Source: Alistipes sp.
GTDB taxonomy: Bacteria > Bacteroidota > Bacteroidia > Bacteroidales > Rikenellaceae
Reading direction: 5' to 3'
NCBI GenBank assembly: GCA_017483225.1
Contig: JAFULF010000010.1
Coordinates: 1-64,000, forward strand
DNA: 64,000 nt
Part shown: in pieces, positions 42,175 to 51,370 of the stretch
Layout: the number at the start of each line of letters is the position of its first letter
Position numbering within the stretch: position 1 is the stretch's first letter
Translations under genes and position numbers: made by a program
The notes under the pieces: generated by a model
Databases searched by the model: none
What the model was told of the DNA's origin: nothing
The model's input: only the letters and a program-made list of their open reading frames with translations

Positions 42175-43659
42175 ATGGAATTTCACTATATATCGGCCGA
42201 GTACCTGACCATTGAGCGTGTCGGCCAAATTTTGGAGCAGGGTATAAAGTTACGATTGAGCGACGATGCTCATGGGCGCATTGAGCGTTGCCGTGAGTAT
42301 CTGAACCACAAGATGCAGACACAGGCGGAGCCTATCTACGGCATCACGACGGGCTTCGGCTCGCTCTGTAATATCTCCGTCGGGGCGGATGACCTCGGCA
42401 AGTTGCAGCGTAACCTCGTTATGTCGCACGCCTGCGGTACGGGTGAGCGGGTTCCGAGCGAGGTGGTGCGCCTGATGTTGCTGCTCAAAGTGCAGTCGCT
42501 CTCGTATGGGCACTCCGGCGTGCAACTCTGCACCGTGGAGCGCTTGGTGGAGATGTTCAATGAGGATGTGCTGCCCGTTGTTTATCGTCAGGGCTCGTTG
42601 GGTGCTTCGGGCGACCTTGCACCGCTTGCTCACCTGTCGTTGCCGCTGCTCGGACTTGGAGAGGTGGAGGTTGATGGCGAGGTGCATCCCGCATCGGAGG
42701 TGCTTGCCCGCAAGGGTTGGGAGCCTATCGAGTTGCAGTCGAAGGAGGGCCTGGCCCTGCTGAATGGCACGCAGTTTATGAGTGCCTATGGCGTGTGGTC
42801 GCTGCTTAAAGCCGGGAGCCTGAGCCGCTGGGCAGATACTATTGCTGCAATGTCGCTGGATGCCTTCGATGGCCGTATCGAGCCATTCTGCGACGAGGTG
42901 CATATTGTTCGAGGCCATAAGGGACAACTCTCGACGGCACGCCGTATGCGTGAGCTGTTGCAGGGTAGTGAGCTCATTGCGAGGGCGAAGCAGCACGTGC
43001 AGGACCCATACTCGTTCCGCTGCATCCCGCAGGTGCACGGCGCCGCAAAGGATACGATAGATTACGTTTCGAGCGTTCTGGAAACGGAGATAAACAGCGT
43101 GACGGATAACCCGACCATCTTCCCGGAGCAGGATATGGTTGTCTCGGCGGGTAACTTCCACGGCGAGCCGATAGCCTTGGCGATGGACTTCCTGACCATC
43201 GCACTCTCGGAGCTGGCGAATATCTCTGAACGCCGCACCTATAAACTTATCGCTGGTGTGCGAGGGCTGCCTAACTTCTTGGTTGCCAAGCCGGGTCTCA
43301 ATAGCGGCTTTATGATTCCGCAATATACGGCGGCCTCCATCGTGAGCCAGTCCAAGACGCTCTGTATGCCGTCGTCGTCCGACTCCATACCGTCGTCGCA
43401 GGGACAGGAGGACCACGTAAGTATGGGTAGCAATGCCGCCACGAAGTTGGCACGTGTGGCTCTCAATACGGAGCGTGTGCTTGCCATCGAGTTGATGAAT
43501 GCGGCGCAGGCTCTCGACTTCCGCCGTCCGGCTCGCTCGTCGCAGACGATTGAGGCGTTGCACGAGCGTTACCGCAAGGTTGTGCCGTTCATAGATAATG
43601 ACTGCGTGATGTACCCGCATATCGCCTCCTCGATAGAGTTTTTGCGTAACGAGCAATGA
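42175..43659 (+). CDS. hutH: Histidine ammonia-lyase
   Basis: The 494-residue lyase removes ammonia from histidine to give urocanate. The MIO cofactor forms from Ala144-Ser145-Gly146 in GSLGASGDLAPLAH. Other marks are YGITTGFGSL (near 53-62), the substrate region QDPYSFRCIPQVHG (near 278-291) and SSQGQEDHVSMGSNAA (near 407-422). It overlaps hutI by 4 bases. It is the first enzyme of the route although third in gene order. Confidence 0.96.
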   Translation: MEFHYISAEYLTIERVGQILEQGIKLRLSDDAHGRIERCREYLNHKMQTQAEPIYGITTGFGSLCNISVGADDLGKLQRNLVMSHACGTGERVPSEVVRLMLLLKVQSLSYGHSGVQLCTVERLVEMFNEDVLPVVYRQGSLGASGDLAPLAHLSLPLLGLGEVEVDGEVHPASEVLARKGWEPIELQSKEGLALLNGTQFMSAYGVWSLLKAGSLSRWADTIAAMSLDAFDGRIEPFCDEVHIVRGHKGQLSTARRMRELLQGSELIARAKQHVQDPYSFRCIPQVHGAAKDTIDYVSSVLETEINSVTDNPTIFPEQDMVVSAGNFHGEPIALAMDFLTIALSELANISERRTYKLIAGVRGLPNFLVAKPGLNSGFMIPQYTAASIVSQSKTLCMPSSSDSIPSSQGQEDHVSMGSNAATKLARVALNTERVLAIELMNAAQALDFRRPARSSQTIEALHERYRKVVPFIDNDCVMYPHIASSIEFLRNEQ

Positions 43660-44891
43660 GAAGATTGGTAAAAAATATAGGTCGCATCGTCGGCATTGAT
43701 ACTCAGGCACGGGAGCGTGTCTGTGGTGCCGATATGGATACGATGCAGAGCATTGAGCAGGCGTGGCTCTCGATTGACGGCGAGCGCATTGCGGGCTTTG
43801 GCCCGATGTCGGAGATGCCGGAGGGGGAGTTCGATGAGGTGTTTGATGCCGCAGGGGGTACGCTCTTCCCTTCGTTCTGCGACTCGCATACGCATATAGT
43901 ATATGCAGGCTCCCGTGAGCAGGAGTTTCTGGATAAGATTCACGGCCTCTCGTATGAGGAGATAGCACGCCGTGGCGGAGGCATCCTCAACTCGGCGGAC
44001 CGCTTGCAGGAGTGTAGCGAGGATGCGCTCTACGAGCAGGCTATGGAGCGTGTGCGGGAGATTATCGCTATGGGTACGGGCCTTGTGGAGATTAAGAGCG
44101 GATACGGACTCTCCGTCGAGAGCGAGTTGAAGATGCTGCGGGTTATTCGCCGCATACGTGAGAACTCGCCGATAGAGGTGAGGGCAACATTTCTGGGTGC
44201 TCACGCCGTGGCTCGTGACTACGTAGGTCGGCAGGAGGAGTATGTCGATTTGGTGTGTGAGCAGATGATTCCTGCCGTGGCGCAGGAGGGGCTGGCAGAG
44301 TTTGTCGATGTCTTCTGCGATAAGGGATTCTTTACCGTCGAGCAGACCCGCCGAATTATCCGCAAGGGTGCGGAGTATGGCCTGCGGTCGAAGATACACG
44401 CCAACGAACTCGACGTGTCGGGTGGCGTACAACTCGGCGTTGAGGAGGGGGCGCTCTCCGTGGACCACTTGGAGCGCACCACCGAGGCAGAGATTGAGGC
44501 TCTGAGAGGCTCTCGGACGATGCCTACGATGCTCCCCGGGGCGGCATTCTTCCTCGGTATGAGCTATCCGCCGGCACGCAAGATGATTCAGGCGGGACTC
44601 GCCGTCGCTCTGGCCTCGGACTATAACCCCGGCTCATCACCCTCGGGCAATATGCGGATGGTGATGTCGCTCGCCTCGATATCTATGCGAATGACCCCAA
44701 CCGAGGCCCTCTGGGCTGCGACCCTTAATGGTGCCGCCGCAATGGGCGAGAGTCGTGACTTCGGCTCTATAACGGTGGGTAAGGTGGCGAACTTCTTCAT
44801 CACCAAGCCGTTGCCGTCGATGGAGTTCTTTACCTATGCCTATGCAACGCCGCTGATTGAGAGTGTGTGGTTGCGAGGCCGTCAGGTTTAA
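43656..44891 (+). CDS. hutI: Imidazolonepropionase
   Basis: The 411-residue metal-dependent amidohydrolase opens imidazolonepropionate to N-formimino-glutamate. The metal site begins with CDSHTHIVYAG (His78 and His80), followed by the family's KSGYGL, HA and DYNPGSSPSGNMR (near 327-339) segments. It is the last gene of ftcD-hutU-hutH-hutI. With FtcD the set carries histidine to glutamate without a separate formiminoglutamase. A structured repeat (44941) and a terminator (45069) follow. Confidence 0.95.
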   Translation: MRRLVKNIGRIVGIDTQARERVCGADMDTMQSIEQAWLSIDGERIAGFGPMSEMPEGEFDEVFDAAGGTLFPSFCDSHTHIVYAGSREQEFLDKIHGLSYEEIARRGGGILNSADRLQECSEDALYEQAMERVREIIAMGTGLVEIKSGYGLSVESELKMLRVIRRIRENSPIEVRATFLGAHAVARDYVGRQEEYVDLVCEQMIPAVAQEGLAEFVDVFCDKGFFTVEQTRRIIRKGAEYGLRSKIHANELDVSGGVQLGVEEGALSVDHLERTTEAEIEALRGSRTMPTMLPGAAFFLGMSYPPARKMIQAGLAVALASDYNPGSSPSGNMRMVMSLASISMRMTPTEALWAATLNGAAAMGESRDFGSITVGKVANFFITKPLPSMEFFTYAYATPLIESVWLRGRQV

Positions 44892-44940
44892 GAAGCTGTA
44901 TGAAAGAACGGCATATCACTGCCAAAATGTGACAAAAAAG

Positions 44941-45058
44941 AAGCTGTCTAACAAGGCTACTTTGTCGTTATACTCGCCCTCAAAATGCTCATTTACGCCG
45001 AGTAAACTGCGCTTTTTCGGGCTTCGTAGGCCTAAAATTAGCCCTTGTTATACAACTT
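44941..45058. repeat. Structured inverted-repeat element, copy C
   Basis: Left end AAGCTGTCTAACAAGG (44941-44956) and right end CCTTGTTATACAACTT (45043-45058) differ from a perfect inverted repeat at two positions. The interior aligns with copy A at 29298. The small hairpin is kept although its bases changed: TTTAC/GTAAA here (44992-45006) against CATAC/GTATG in copy A. It lies about 50 bases after the hutI stop. Confidence 0.82.
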
Positions 45059-45068
45059 ATGAAAAGAA

Positions 45069-45101
45069 AGAGCGTGTCCGAAAACTTGTTGGACACGCTC
45101 T
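45069..45101. terminator. Terminator between convergent hutI and the S9 peptidase
   Basis: An 11-bp perfect stem AGAGCGTGTCC / GGACACGCTCT (45069-45079 with 45091-45101) with loop GAAAACTTGTT lies 5 bases beyond the minus-strand stop. T-rich DNA (CTTTCTTTTC) follows on the minus strand. Confidence 0.85.
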
Positions 45102-45106
45102 CTGGT

Positions 45107-47062
45107 TTAGAGCCACTGCTCGAAGTAGTCGGTAACCTTCTGCATAAGGTGTATTCGCGGCTTGCCGAGCACGTTGTGCTTGGCGCACGGGTACGGGAAG
45201 TAATCTACCTGCACATCCGACTTTATACACTTTTCGATAAAACTGAGCGAGTGCTGCCATACCACCGTCGCATCTATCGCACCCTGACAAATCAGCAACT
45301 TGCCCTTCAAATCTTTGGCACGGGGCAAGAGCGATGTTGCGGCGAAGCCCTCGGCATTTGTCGCCTCGGTCTCCATATATCGCTCGCCGTACATCACCTC
45401 GTACCACTTCCAATCAATGACGGGGCCTCCCGCTACGCCGACCTTGAAGATGTCGGGGTAGTTTACCATCAGCGAGATGGTCATAAATCCGCCATACGAC
45501 CAGCCGTGAACGCCTATGCGGTCGGCATCAACCCACGGGTGCGACATCAGCCACTTGATGCCCTCCATCTGGTCTGCCATCTCGCACTCTCCGCAACGGC
45601 GATGTATCGCCTTCTCGAACTCGGCACCACGGTTGGCGGTGCCACGATTGTCCATCACCAGCACGACATACCCACGCTGTGCCATATACATCTCCCAATG
45701 GCGTAGCGAGGCTTGGAATGAGTTGCGCACCATCTGCGAGTGCGGGCCTCCATATACATATAGGATTACGGGATATCGCTTCGTCGGGTCGAAGTCGAGC
45801 GGCTTGATTAGTCGGTAGTAGTTGTCGTAGCGACCATCGGCACTACGCACCGTGCCCAACTCTATGGTGGAGTAGTTGTACTCCGCCGAAGGGTTCTCGG
45901 CACGGAACAGCTCACGGTATGTGCGCCCATCGGTGGAGCCTGCACCGACGATGCGGGGCACGTTGAGCGAGGAGTAGTTGTCGGTGAAGTATCTGCCGTC
46001 GGGCGAGAGGGTGCAGGTGTGCCAGCCCTCGTCACGGGTCAGTCGCAGGCACTCGCCACTGCGCACATCGACCTTCATCAGGTGTCGCTCTATCGGCGAT
46101 ACCTCTGCCGAGTAGTAATATACGGCACGTGAGTCCTGCCCCAGATACTCCACGTCGGCATCCACGTTTGAGAGGCGGCGCAACTCGCCCGTGGATATGG
46201 TGTAGAGGTAGAGGTTCTTGTAGCCGTGGCGGTTGTCCGTCGTGTAGATGAACTTGTCGGGGTTGTCGCCAAGGAAGTAGAGCGGGTATTGAGGCTCCAC
46301 GAAGCGGTCGTTCTGCTCGGTGAGCAGGGTGGCTATGAAGGTGCCGTCGGCAGCATCGTAGCAGTTCAGATGCATATGCTTCTGCGCACGGTCAAGCACC
46401 TGCACATATATACGGCGGGAGTCGGGCGACCACGTGAGGTTTGTGATGTATCGCTCGTCGTCGAAGTCGCTCACATCCAGATATATGGTCTGCTTGTTTG
46501 CGCTGTCATATACGCCCACCGACACCCGCTCCGAGGCCATACCGTTCATCGGGTACTTTATCTCGACGAGCGTGCCCGTGCGGGATGTGATATCGAGGAG
46601 CGGGAAGGTTGTCACCTGCGACTCATCCTTACGGTAGAATGCCAGACGCTTGCCGTCGGGCGAGAGGAAGAGGCCGCCGTTGATGCCGAACTCGTTGCGT
46701 GATACGCTGCTGCCGCAGACGATGTTGCGGTCCGAGAAGTCGGTTATGCGTTCACGTGAGCCATCCTCCGCCACCCAGACGATGTTGTTGCCCTCCACCT
46801 CGGCGTGCGGCTGCGACGTGGTGGCTGCGGCGGGCCGTGCAACCATCTTCTGCTTGCCGGTGCGAATGTTCGTGGCGAGGCAGAGCGAGTCTGTCGGGTG
46901 CAGCACGTAGCCCGGATACGCCTCGCTCCACGCCGTCTTGTAGTTCTTGGGTGCGAGGCTGCGGTTTAGGATGGCATCCTCCATCGTCAGCAGGCGACGC
47001 TCCGCAGAGAGTGCCGTAAGGTGCGCCACGGCGCATATAATCAGTAGAAAATAACGCTTCAT
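45107..47062 (-). CDS. S9-family serine peptidase (dipeptidyl peptidase IV type)
   Basis: The 651-residue protein has a signal peptide (MKRYFLLIICAVAHLTALSA) and is probably periplasmic. An N-terminal beta-propeller covers about 40-390 with WSPDSRRIYVQ-like and SPDGKRLAFY-like repeats. The alpha/beta-hydrolase domain carries a triad Ser522 (GWSYGGF), Asp597 (GAIDATV) and His629 (CAKHNV), with the oxyanion-side YVYGGPHSQMV (near 427-437). It should release dipeptides from peptide N-termini. The stretch is shorter than human DPP4, as usual for bacterial members. Its ATG overlaps the stop of the PfkB gene (TGATG), so the two are translationally linked. Confidence 0.9.
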   Translation of the reverse strand: MKRYFLLIICAVAHLTALSAERRLLTMEDAILNRSLAPKNYKTAWSEAYPGYVLHPTDSLCLATNIRTGKQKMVARPAAATTSQPHAEVEGNNIVWVAEDGSRERITDFSDRNIVCGSSVSRNEFGINGGLFLSPDGKRLAFYRKDESQVTTFPLLDITSRTGTLVEIKYPMNGMASERVSVGVYDSANKQTIYLDVSDFDDERYITNLTWSPDSRRIYVQVLDRAQKHMHLNCYDAADGTFIATLLTEQNDRFVEPQYPLYFLGDNPDKFIYTTDNRHGYKNLYLYTISTGELRRLSNVDADVEYLGQDSRAVYYYSAEVSPIERHLMKVDVRSGECLRLTRDEGWHTCTLSPDGRYFTDNYSSLNVPRIVGAGSTDGRTYRELFRAENPSAEYNYSTIELGTVRSADGRYDNYYRLIKPLDFDPTKRYPVILYVYGGPHSQMVRNSFQASLRHWEMYMAQRGYVVLVMDNRGTANRGAEFEKAIHRRCGECEMADQMEGIKWLMSHPWVDADRIGVHGWSYGGFMTISLMVNYPDIFKVGVAGGPVIDWKWYEVMYGERYMETEATNAEGFAATSLLPRAKDLKGKLLICQGAIDATVVWQHSLSFIEKCIKSDVQVDYFPYPCAKHNVLGKPRIHLMQKVTDYFEQWL

Positions 47063-48063
47063 CAGAATAGATATTTTTGGGTTTTAACTTGCTCTACGAG
47101 GCGGAGAATGTCGCTCCACGCCTCCTCGCTCAACGTCGTGCCGACCACCTCGATAACCTTGCCGGCGGCAATGGCTCCGATGGTGCCGCACTGCCGTAGC
47201 GAGAGCCCCTCGCATAGTCCGTACATAAATCCTGCGGCGTAGAAGTCGCCCGCTCCCGTGGTATCCACACGGCGTGCTGCCGCCATTATGCCTACGTGCA
47301 CCACCTCCTCGTGGTGCTTGATGAGTGCACCCTTCATACCAATCTTCACGACGGCGATATCGCATATCTCGGAGATTCGTTGCAGGGCATTTATCGGCTC
47401 GCTCTCGCCCGTAAACACCTTTGCCTCATCCTCGTTGGCGAAGATGATATCGACATATTCACGGCAGAGCCGCTTCAAGAACTCCAAGTTCTCCTCCACG
47501 ACGTTGAAACTTGCCAGGTCGATGGCCACTCGCAGTCCGCACCCCTTTGCCAGACGCACTGCGTTCTCTATGAGCGTGTGGTCCTGAACGAGGTAGCCCT
47601 CGATGTATAGGCAGTCGTAGCCCTCGAAAATCTCCCGCTGAATCTCCTCGGCCCGCAACTGCAACGCAGCGCCCAGATGGGTGAGCATCGTGCGCTCGCC
47701 ATCGGGCGATATCAACGAGATACACTTGCCGGAACGCTCCGTGCCTCGGAATATTATGGGCTTGATGCCCAGATTCTGTAACGCCTGCTCGAAGTAGTCG
47801 CCCGTGGTATCACGGCCTACCTTGCCTATGAAGCCCACGTCGCTGCCCAGACGAGCCATCGTGCGGATGGTGTTGTCGGCAGAGCCTCCGAGCGAGAGCG
47901 AGTAGGGTAGCCCCGCCACCGACTTGCCCACCTCGGCTTGCAGCGCACTATCCACGAGCGACATCGACCCTCTGGCGATGCCGTAATCCTCCAACACCTT
48001 GTCCGAGCGCAGATTGACCAGCATATCGGTCAAGGCGTTTCCTATACCTATAACTCTCTTCAT
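47062..48063 (-). CDS. PfkB-family sugar or nucleoside kinase
   Basis: The 333-residue kinase has the ribokinase fold: GNALTDMLVNL (7-17), GGSADNTIRTMARLGSDVGFIGKVG (near 59-83), and the C-terminal DTTGAGDFYAAGFMYGL (near 268-284), whose GAGD holds the catalytic Asp. Its pattern is close to adenosine-kinase-like PfkB members of Bacteroidota, but the acceptor cannot be decided. It lies 30 bases after pfkA and overlaps the S9 peptidase start by one base. Confidence 0.88.
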   Translation of the reverse strand: MKRVIGIGNALTDMLVNLRSDKVLEDYGIARGSMSLVDSALQAEVGKSVAGLPYSLSLGGSADNTIRTMARLGSDVGFIGKVGRDTTGDYFEQALQNLGIKPIIFRGTERSGKCISLISPDGERTMLTHLGAALQLRAEEIQREIFEGYDCLYIEGYLVQDHTLIENAVRLAKGCGLRVAIDLASFNVVEENLEFLKRLCREYVDIIFANEDEAKVFTGESEPINALQRISEICDIAVVKIGMKGALIKHHEEVVHVGIMAAARRVDTTGAGDFYAAGFMYGLCEGLSLRQCGTIGAIAAGKVIEVVGTTLSEEAWSDILRLVEQVKTQKYLF

Positions 48064-48093
48064 AAATGGTTTGGGTAATGCTCTTATACTCCC

Positions 48094-49074
48094 TTATATG
48101 GATAAAATCTTCACTAACTCTACGTTGCTGTGGCGTACCGTCTTCGTGTGGTTCAGCGCCTCGGCAAACGGTACATAGACAATCTCGCCGTTGCGCACGC
48201 CCACCATCACGTTTGACTCTCCCTCTTTGAGTGCCTCCACCGCCTTCGCTCCCAGACGTGAGGCGAGTATGCGGTCTGCCGCCGTAGGGGAGCCGCCACG
48301 TTGCAGGTGGCCCAGAATCGTCACTCGGGCATCGTACTGCGGGTACTCCCTCTCGACACGTGCCGCCAGAGCCATCGCTCCTCCCGTTGTCGGGTTCTCG
48401 GCCACCAGAACGATGGCGGAGTTCTTGCTCTTGCGGAAGCCGTTGTCTATGAGGGTTTTGAGTTGGTCATCCTCGGTGTCGGCCTCCGGTATTATCGCCG
48501 CCTCGGCTCCCGTGGCTATTGCGCCATTGAGGGCGAGGTAGCCCGCCGTGTGGCCCATAACCTCCACGAAGAATAGCCGCTCGTGCGAGGTCGCCGTGTC
48601 ACGCAGTTTGTCCACCGCATCGACTATGGTGTTCAGGGCCGTGTCGTAGCCTATGGTGGCATCCGTGCCGGAGAGGTCGTTGTCGATGGTGCCGGGTATG
48701 CCTACGACCGGCACACCCCACTCCTCGGAGAGGGCTCTTGCTCCCGTTATTGTGCCGTCGCCACCGATTACCACCAGCGCATCAATGCCCGCTTTGAGCA
48801 TATTCTCTCGTGCCAGCGCCCGGCCCTCCGCCGAGCGAAACTCCGAGCATCGTGCCGTTTTAAGGATTGTACCTCCACGCTGTATTATGTTGCTGACACT
48901 CTCCGAGTGCATCGGAATTATCTCGTTGCTGATAAGCCCCTTGTAGCCTCGCATAATGCCCTTGACGTTCCATCCGTTGTATATCGCCGTGCGTGTCACG
49001 GCACGAATTGCGGCGTTCATACCCGGAGCATCGCCTCCGGAGGTGAGTATGCCGATACATTTTATCTCTCTCAT
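48094..49074 (-). CDS. pfkA: ATP-dependent 6-phosphofructokinase
   Basis: The 326-residue glycolytic enzyme phosphorylates fructose 6-phosphate. It has [19 protein letters not shown] (near 8-26), the ATP-site IGGDGT (near 101-106; GGDGS/T type), the catalytic [20 protein letters not shown] (near 126-145) and the fructose-phosphate [10 protein letters not shown] region (near 169-178). Gly after GGD suggests ATP rather than pyrophosphate use. It heads a three-gene minus-strand unit with the PfkB kinase and the S9 peptidase. A -7-like TATCTTTG is at 49105-49112. Confidence 0.94.
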   Translation of the reverse strand: MREIKCIGILTSGGDAPGMNAAIRAVTRTAIYNGWNVKGIMRGYKGLISNEIIPMHSESVSNIIQRGGTILKTARCSEFRSAEGRALARENMLKAGIDALVVIGGDGTITGARALSEEWGVPVVGIPGTIDNDLSGTDATIGYDTALNTIVDAVDKLRDTATSHERLFFVEVMGHTAGYLALNGAIATGAEAAIIPEADTEDDQLKTLIDNGFRKSKNSAIVLVAENPTTGGAMALAARVEREYPQYDARVTILGHLQRGGSPTAADRILASRLGAKAVEALKEGESNVMVGVRNGEIVYVPFAEALNHTKTVRHSNVELVKILSI

Positions 49075-49245
49075 ATAACCCTGTTCTTTTTGTTATTCAA
49101 CCTTCAAAGATAGCAAATCCTCGGCAAAACTCCCTCGTTTTGACAAGAAAAAGCGACGGATGCGCCATAAAGAGCGCATACGACAACCTGCAACTCGTGA
49201 ATAAAGGCTCGTTTTGTGTGATTTCTTAATGTGTATATATGTAAC

Positions 49246-49276
49246 TTGCAAAAATGCTTTTTATTTCATAAATTTG
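49246..49276 (+). promoter_or_regulatory. Promoter of the AT-rich lipoprotein pair
   Basis: TTG (49246-49248), 20 bases, then TAAATTTG (49269-49276), 65 bases before the ATG at 49341. Confidence 0.75.
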
Positions 49277-49340
49277 CACTTGTGAGCATACTAATCTCAC
49301 TTACTCAGTGGAGTAATGTTTTACGTTAACTTTAATTGTT

Positions 49341-49976
49341 ATGAAACGACAGATTACAAATGCCGTATCACGAATCGCCATACTTGCGTTTGCGGCAATC
49401 AACCTATGCGGGTGTATGGAATATCAATTAGAAGAAGATGAAGCCCCGATGTACATATATGTAACATGTGAGAAATTGGGATATGAGAATGAGGAGATTT
49501 TGTTCACAGGCTATCCTTATGCGTGGTCGTCCTCTGGTAAGAATTGTGTTAGAGTAGAAGAGCAAAATGTATATGTACATATCCAAAGGGATATGATAGC
49601 ATCCAGAGAGCCAAAATATCCATATTATTTTCTTGAATTGACAGTAATAAGCAATACGGGATATGTAAAAACGTATACTGAGTACCCTATGGTTGAATGC
49701 GAATGTAGGTTCGGTATAGATAATATTGACGGAACTAATAAGAGATATATATTTAAACAACAAGAAGATTCTGGTAAAATTATATTTACGAATATTAAGG
49801 AACCTTATTCAAAACATAATGGAAAGTGGAGAAAATTACATCTTTCAGGAGAATTTGAGGTTATACTTACAGATGTTGATGATAAGACAAATACTATGAC
49901 AATTAGAGGTAGTATGAAAGATAATTGGATTAACAATTCGTATTATGTTGAAGATATTTACAACGATTCATTATGA
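49341..49976 (+). CDS. AT-rich lipoprotein of unknown function
   Basis: The 211-residue protein has a lipoprotein signal with the lipid Cys at 25 (NLCGC; Cys23 would also be possible), then a beta-rich acidic body with many Tyr and Asn. I recognise no domain. The gene is strikingly AT-rich compared with its neighbours on both sides and uses ATA and AGA codons that are rare in this window, suggesting recent arrival. The stop overlaps the start of the next small gene (ATGA), so the two are translated as a pair. Confidence 0.72.
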   Translation: MKRQITNAVSRIAILAFAAINLCGCMEYQLEEDEAPMYIYVTCEKLGYENEEILFTGYPYAWSSSGKNCVRVEEQNVYVHIQRDMIASREPKYPYYFLELTVISNTGYVKTYTEYPMVECECRFGIDNIDGTNKRYIFKQQEDSGKIIFTNIKEPYSKHNGKWRKLHLSGEFEVILTDVDDKTNTMTIRGSMKDNWINNSYYVEDIYNDSL

Positions 49977-50296
49977 AAAAGATATATTTGATATTACTGA
50001 ACATTGTATTTATTATAGGTTTTATATGTAACCTTTCTGCACAAACTTCTATTGAGGAGAATAATGTGGTTAGGGTAAACCTTAATATGATGTTTGCTCG
50101 TCTTTTAGCGCAAGAAAAACCTGTAACTGGATTATTACGAGATTATGCAGTGGATCTTGTTGATTTGGATGATTACGATGGAACTAAACTGAACGATTCG
50201 ACTTTTGTTAACCATATAATATTTGAAGATAAATCATATCAAGGTCGGGCAATTGAATGTTACCCGACCTTTTTTGTGCTTATTTTTGCTGTGTAA
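49973..50296 (+). CDS. Small secreted protein, probably cut short at its 3' end
   Basis: The 107-residue product has a signal peptide (MKKIYLILLNIVFIIGFICN, cleavage after LSAQ) and a mature part of only about 80 residues. The body has VVRVNLNMMFARLLAQ and DLVDLDDYDG, with no family recognised. The last codons (from about residue 90, RAIECYPTFFV) are encoded by a terminator hairpin at 50241-50276, which is not expected of an intact gene. A deletion fusing the frame to a downstream terminator is the simplest reading. The start overlaps the previous stop by 4 bases. Confidence 0.6.
   Translation: MKKIYLILLNIVFIIGFICNLSAQTSIEENNVVRVNLNMMFARLLAQEKPVTGLLRDYAVDLVDLDDYDGTKLNDSTFVNHIIFEDKSYQGRAIECYPTFFVLIFAV
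50241..50276 (+). terminator. Terminator inside the end of the small secreted-protein frame
   Basis: A 9-bp stem AAGGTCGGG / CCCGACCTT (50241-50249 with 50263-50271) is followed by T6. It lies before the frame's stop at 50296. Confidence 0.85.
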
Positions 50297-50404
50297 AGTG
50301 CCTTTTGGCAGGGAATTTTTACTATCTTTGCAAGGTATTGCGTGCGCATAGGTGTACGTATTAGTGATAAGAGAATATTAACGATAGATAAAACATTTAC
50401 AATT

Positions 50405-51322
50405 ATGGTTAAACCAACACTTTTGGTACTTGCTGCGGGTATGGGCTCACGCTACGGCTCGCTTAAACAGATGGATGGTGTAGGCCCTAACGGAGAGGCC
50501 ATCATCGACTACTCGGTATATGATGCAATTCGTGCAGGCTTCGGCAAGGTGGTATTCGTTATCCGCCACTCGTTTGCCGAGGATTTTATCTCGGTATTCA
50601 ATGCCGAGCGTTTCGGAGGCCGTATCGAGGTCGAGTATGTATATCAGGAGTTGGAGTACCTGCCGGAGGGATTCTCGGTGCCTGAGGGCCGTGAGAAGCC
50701 GTGGGGTACCAACCACGCCGTGATGATGGCTACCAAGGCTATCGACACCCCGTTTGCCGTAATCAATGCCGACGACTTCTACGGCGAGAATGCCTACAAG
50801 GTCATCGGCGACTACCTCTCGCAGCTGGGCGAGAGCCGCAACCACTACTGTATGGTCGGCTACGAGGTGAACAAGACCCTCTCGGAGAATGGCACCGTAT
50901 CACGTGGTGTCTGCACCGTGGATGCGTCGGGCAACCTGACCTCGATGGTCGAGCGCACGAAGATTGAGCGCAATGCCGAGGGCGTTATCGTGTTCCACGA
51001 CTTGGGCGACGACGTTGCCTTGGAGGAGAATACGCCGGTGTCGATGAACCTCTTTGGCTTCACGCCCGACTACTTCGCATACTCGGAGGAGGCGTTCCGT
51101 GACTTCCTCTCGGCCGAGAGCACGCAGACCAACCTCAAAGCGGAGTTCTTCATCCCGTTGATGGTCAATCGCCTTATCGGTGGCGGTGTCGCTACGATGA
51201 AGGTGCTCTCCACCACGGCGCAGTGGTTTGGTGTGACCTACAAGGAGGATAAGCCGCAGCTGATGGCCAAGATTGAGGCACTGATTGAGGCGGGTGTATA
51301 TCCTCGCAACCTCTGGGAGTAG
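50405..51322 (+). CDS. Sugar-nucleotidyltransferase-like protein (NTP_transferase family)
   Basis: From the ATG at 50405 (the frame extends upstream without family similarity) the protein has 305 residues. It opens with the nucleotidyltransferase signature VLAAGMGSRYGSLKQMDGVG (near 8-27) and has FAVINADDFYGENAY (near 117-131), whose Asp residues should bind the metal and nucleotide. Such enzymes activate sugar phosphates with an NTP; the specific sugar is not evident. A -7-like TATCTTTG lies at 50323-50330, with poor -33 spacing. gltX follows 48 bases downstream. Confidence 0.8.
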   Translation: MVKPTLLVLAAGMGSRYGSLKQMDGVGPNGEAIIDYSVYDAIRAGFGKVVFVIRHSFAEDFISVFNAERFGGRIEVEYVYQELEYLPEGFSVPEGREKPWGTNHAVMMATKAIDTPFAVINADDFYGENAYKVIGDYLSQLGESRNHYCMVGYEVNKTLSENGTVSRGVCTVDASGNLTSMVERTKIERNAEGVIVFHDLGDDVALEENTPVSMNLFGFTPDYFAYSEEAFRDFLSAESTQTNLKAEFFIPLMVNRLIGGGVATMKVLSTTAQWFGVTYKEDKPQLMAKIEALIEAGVYPRNLWE

Positions 51323-51370
51323 AGGTGTAAGCATTGAAGAATAGAAACAAATAAAAACTACCTGTAAATT

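Noticed and set aside
49341..50296. The AT-rich pair as a toxin-antitoxin system
   Set aside because: Both products carry export signals, which does not fit a cytosolic toxin-antitoxin pair, and neither resembles a known toxin or antitoxin.
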